DNA of 27,152 nt. Origin: Caulochytrium protostelioides. Lineage: Eukaryota > Chytridiomycota > Caulochytriomycetes > Caulochytriales > Caulochytriaceae. The stretch lies in NCBI GenBank assembly GCA_003615045.1, contig ML014332.1:1-27152 (forward strand), written 5' to 3'. The notes below the pieces were generated by a model. That model did not search any database. It worked only from the letters and a program-made list of their open reading frames with translations, and was not told where the DNA came from. Both the position numbers and the translations under genes were made by a program. Each line of letters starts with the position of its first letter. The stretch's first letter is position 1. Of this stretch, positions 25,356 to 27,152 are shown in pieces.

Positions 25356-26978
25356 TCAGCGCGATGGCGATCGGGATCGAGAGCGAAGGGTTAGAGCCGG
25401 GGATCCCTCCGACGGGAGGCGAGGTTCTTGGCCCTTCCGAGAACCCCGGCTGCTCACACGTTGATGACGCGAGAGGGTCGACGCAGGACTGGATGAGGGT
25501 GGAGGCGATGGCGAACGTCGCTTGTGTGAAAAGCTGAAGAGACGACGGCCGCCTTGCGACGCGCGTTCCTCCCGCCGCCGCTGCTTCTCTTCGGCCCGAC
25601 GCTGGGACGCCACGGCCCTTTCTTGCCGGAACGCAGCCCACTGTCGCCGGCGTTTTTCGTACGTCGTCTCCGGACGGTGCGAATCGGTGTCCGGCGGATG
25701 CGGCCGAGCGTTCCCGAATGACGACGAAAATCGACTCGACCACCGGCTTCGCCACGTCGAGGGATCAGCAGACTCTCCGGGATCATTTTGAGAATCCGTT
25801 GACTCACGGTCAGACTCAGGTTCCCGCTGGTTCGCATCGGCCTCGGCAAACCTCACCGTTCGATGCGGCCGCGCGGACGACGTTTCATCGACGGACTCAC
25901 GGTCATCGGACTCACGGTCCTCCTGAGAGTGTGGCGTGCGATCTTGAGAGCCCGGCCTACGGTCTACCTGAGGGCTTGGCGTACCTGCCTGCGAAGGGCT
26001 TCGCTCAGCGTCGACTGACGATGTCTCCGATTTCACGGGGATCACCTCCGAGTCTTCCTCAAGAGTCTGGGGAGTACCGACTTGGAGCGTCCTGTACGTG
26101 TTGTACATAGTGATCGCTTCTCGAACAAACTTTTGCCGCGCAGTTTCCACGCTGGCCCTCAGGACTTCAAGCTCATCATCAAATTCGGAACCGACGGCAA
26201 ACGTTGTGTCCTTTGCGAATCGTGCTTCATTGAACAGATTCCAGAGATTGAGATTCCATTCTTCGGTCAGCGACATATCCATACTCTTCGGTCGTGGCTC
26301 CTCTAAGCGCCCTTGGGCCCGTAAGCGGTCGCGCTCTTTAAAGAGGTCATGCAGCTGAAAGGGCGTCGGGAGCTCGCGGCTTTTCGCGAAACGCTGCAGT
26401 TGCCATGTAGCATACTGCTGAACACGGAGATAGTCAACGTGACGACCATTCATCATGAACGCGCCCACGATGTCTTCCAAGATCAGCTGCCATAGGGTGG
26501 CCACATCGGCCCCCGTGTACGGGAGCTTGCCAACGCGAGCCGGCTTCACGACCGTAGCAGGGGAATCGTTCGCATCACCGTCGTCATCGGGAGAAGCGGC
26601 TGGACCCTTTCCCGTGCTAAACACGGCTTCCTGGTCGCGGTATGTCGAGAGTTCGTCCATCATGATTCGATGAATCATACGGATGTAATTGCGGACCGTG
26701 GCATCCGTTTCGAGCGTTATATATCGAGTGGTGGGCTCCAGAAACTCCAACGGCGTCGGCGACACCAAGCGCTGCTCCGCTACGGCGTTCGTAGCGGGAA
26801 CGACCAGGCGGGTCTCGTTCCCCCACTGCTTCAACATTTTGCTGTCGAGGATGAGACTAATATCAAAATCCTCCGGCGAGTCGAGGGTCTCATAGTGCTT
26901 TGGATTTCGCCTCCAAAACCCGGCTGTGGCGACGACCGCCAGGCTCGCCACGAGCCAGGCCACGAACCATACCCGCAT
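25356..26978 (-). CDS. Unrecognised secreted or membrane-anchored protein
   Basis: This 540-residue protein starts with a clear signal peptide or signal anchor (MRVWFVAWLVASLAVVATAG) from an ATG with no upstream alternative in frame nearby. Residues 25-300 form a predicted helical, charged and aromatic domain (for example RNYIRMIHRIMMDELSTYRD, TLWQLILEDIVGAFMMNGRH, EEWNLNLWNLFNEARF, REAITMYNTYRTLQVG). Residues 310-540 are disordered, rich in Ser, Arg, Glu and Pro, and end in an SR-rich tail (RSRSRSPSR). I recognise no family. The helical domain shows the same order of weak motifs as the protein at 3-944. A secretory N-terminus joined to a long SR-rich tail is unusual; the tail would face the lumen or outside if the protein is secreted. 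GC content is lower than in the conserved core genes. Confidence 0.7.
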   Translation of the reverse strand: MRVWFVAWLVASLAVVATAGFWRRNPKHYETLDSPEDFDISLILDSKMLKQWGNETRLVVPATNAVAEQRLVSPTPLEFLEPTTRYITLETDATVRNYIRMIHRIMMDELSTYRDQEAVFSTGKGPAASPDDDGDANDSPATVVKPARVGKLPYTGADVATLWQLILEDIVGAFMMNGRHVDYLRVQQYATWQLQRFAKSRELPTPFQLHDLFKERDRLRAQGRLEEPRPKSMDMSLTEEWNLNLWNLFNEARFAKDTTFAVGSEFDDELEVLRASVETARQKFVREAITMYNTYRTLQVGTPQTLEEDSEVIPVKSETSSVDAERSPSQAGTPSPQVDRRPGSQDRTPHSQEDRESDDRESVDETSSARPHRTVRFAEADANQREPESDRESTDSQNDPGESADPSTWRSRWSSRFSSSFGNARPHPPDTDSHRPETTYEKRRRQWAAFRQERAVASQRRAEEKQRRREERASQGGRRLFSFSHKRRSPSPPPSSSPASTLSRHQRVSSRGSRKGQEPRLPSEGSPALTLRSRSRSPSR

Positions 26979-27013
26979 GGTGCCGCTTGATCGGGTCGGG
27001 TCAAAGTGCGGGA

Positions 27014-27152
27014 TCAGGGGGTACGTTTTTCCACGGCTACGATCGTGCGGAACACTTGAGTGGCGCAGTCGGGGCCGGTCAGATCCAATCGTTGAACGGA
27101 GGTCGGGAGCCGCAGGGCGACAGGATCGAGTCGCGGCCCGTCGCGGGAGAAC
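27014..27152 (-). CDS. C-terminal end of a further minus-strand gene
   Basis: A minus-strand frame is open from the window edge to TGA at 27014 and reads PRLDPVALRLPTSVQRLDL, then TGPDCATQVFRTIVAVEKR. The composition is more protein-like than in the other frames. Only 46 residues are visible, so no family can be given. It would end 35 bases before the start of the gene at 26978, in the same direction. Confidence 0.35.
   Translation of the reverse strand, partial: FSRDGPRLDPVALRLPTSVQRLDLTGPDCATQVFRTIVAVEKRTP

Noticed and set aside
1-27152. CRISPR arrays, bacterial operons, rRNA genes
   Set aside because: No regularly spaced repeats with unique spacers, no Shine-Dalgarno-spaced gene strings and no rRNA-like sequence were seen; gene content is eukaryotic.

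Overview
The window looks like nuclear DNA of an early-diverging, very GC-rich fungus of the chytrid type. The basis is eukaryotic gene content (ribosomal protein L24e, MIX23, a Tpa1/OGFOD1 dioxygenase), GT-AG introns that have to be invoked to complete two genes, a secreted fungal-type copper monooxygenase, a CHASE-type hybrid histidine kinase, and relics that resemble Fanzor (eukaryotic TnpB). I cannot name the species; Caulochytrium-like chytrids would fit, but that is a guess.

Layout. Positions 1-6100 are gene-poor, have visibly lower GC and are full of relics. They hold the 3' part of an unrecognised gene (3-944, perhaps continuing in shifted frames to about 1219), a small secreted LPMO-like gene (2036-2554, minus) and three decayed copies of one repeat family (about 1245-1725, 3831-4480 and 5258-6090). 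The relics carry Fanzor/TnpB signatures: a RuvC-I-like DPxRxN, a DEFRTT segment and an NRDLSAALNI RuvC-III-like motif. A two-unit telomere-like motif, poly-C, poly-A, polypyrimidine and AT tracts lie among them. From 6.5 to 22.2 kb there is a run of well-conserved genes: RPL24 (join 6535-6539, 7669-8152), a secreted phosphoesterase of the phospholipase C/NPC family (8813-10816, minus), MIX23 (join 13441-13516, 13884-14302), a Tpa1/OGFOD1 2-oxoglutarate dioxygenase (14426-16258, minus) and a giant CHASE-PAS-HisKA-HATPase-REC hybrid histidine kinase (16813-22242, minus). From 22.2 to 25.0 kb is GC-rich, low-complexity DNA with no gene I can support. From 25.36 kb to the end there is an unrecognised secreted or anchored protein (25356-26978, minus) and the tail of a further minus-strand gene.

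The genes do not form a pathway. RPL24 and Tpa1/OGFOD1 both concern the ribosome (large-subunit protein; prolyl hydroxylation of Rps23 is the known role of the Tpa1/OGFOD1 family). MIX23 is a mitochondrial intermembrane-space protein. The LPMO-like protein and the phosphoesterase are secretory and face the environment, and the kinase is a membrane sensor.

The most interesting material is the relic cluster in 1.2-6.1 kb, with a conserved non-coding tail in two copies that is a candidate remnant of a guide RNA, and the apparent kinship of the two unrecognised proteins at the two ends of the window.
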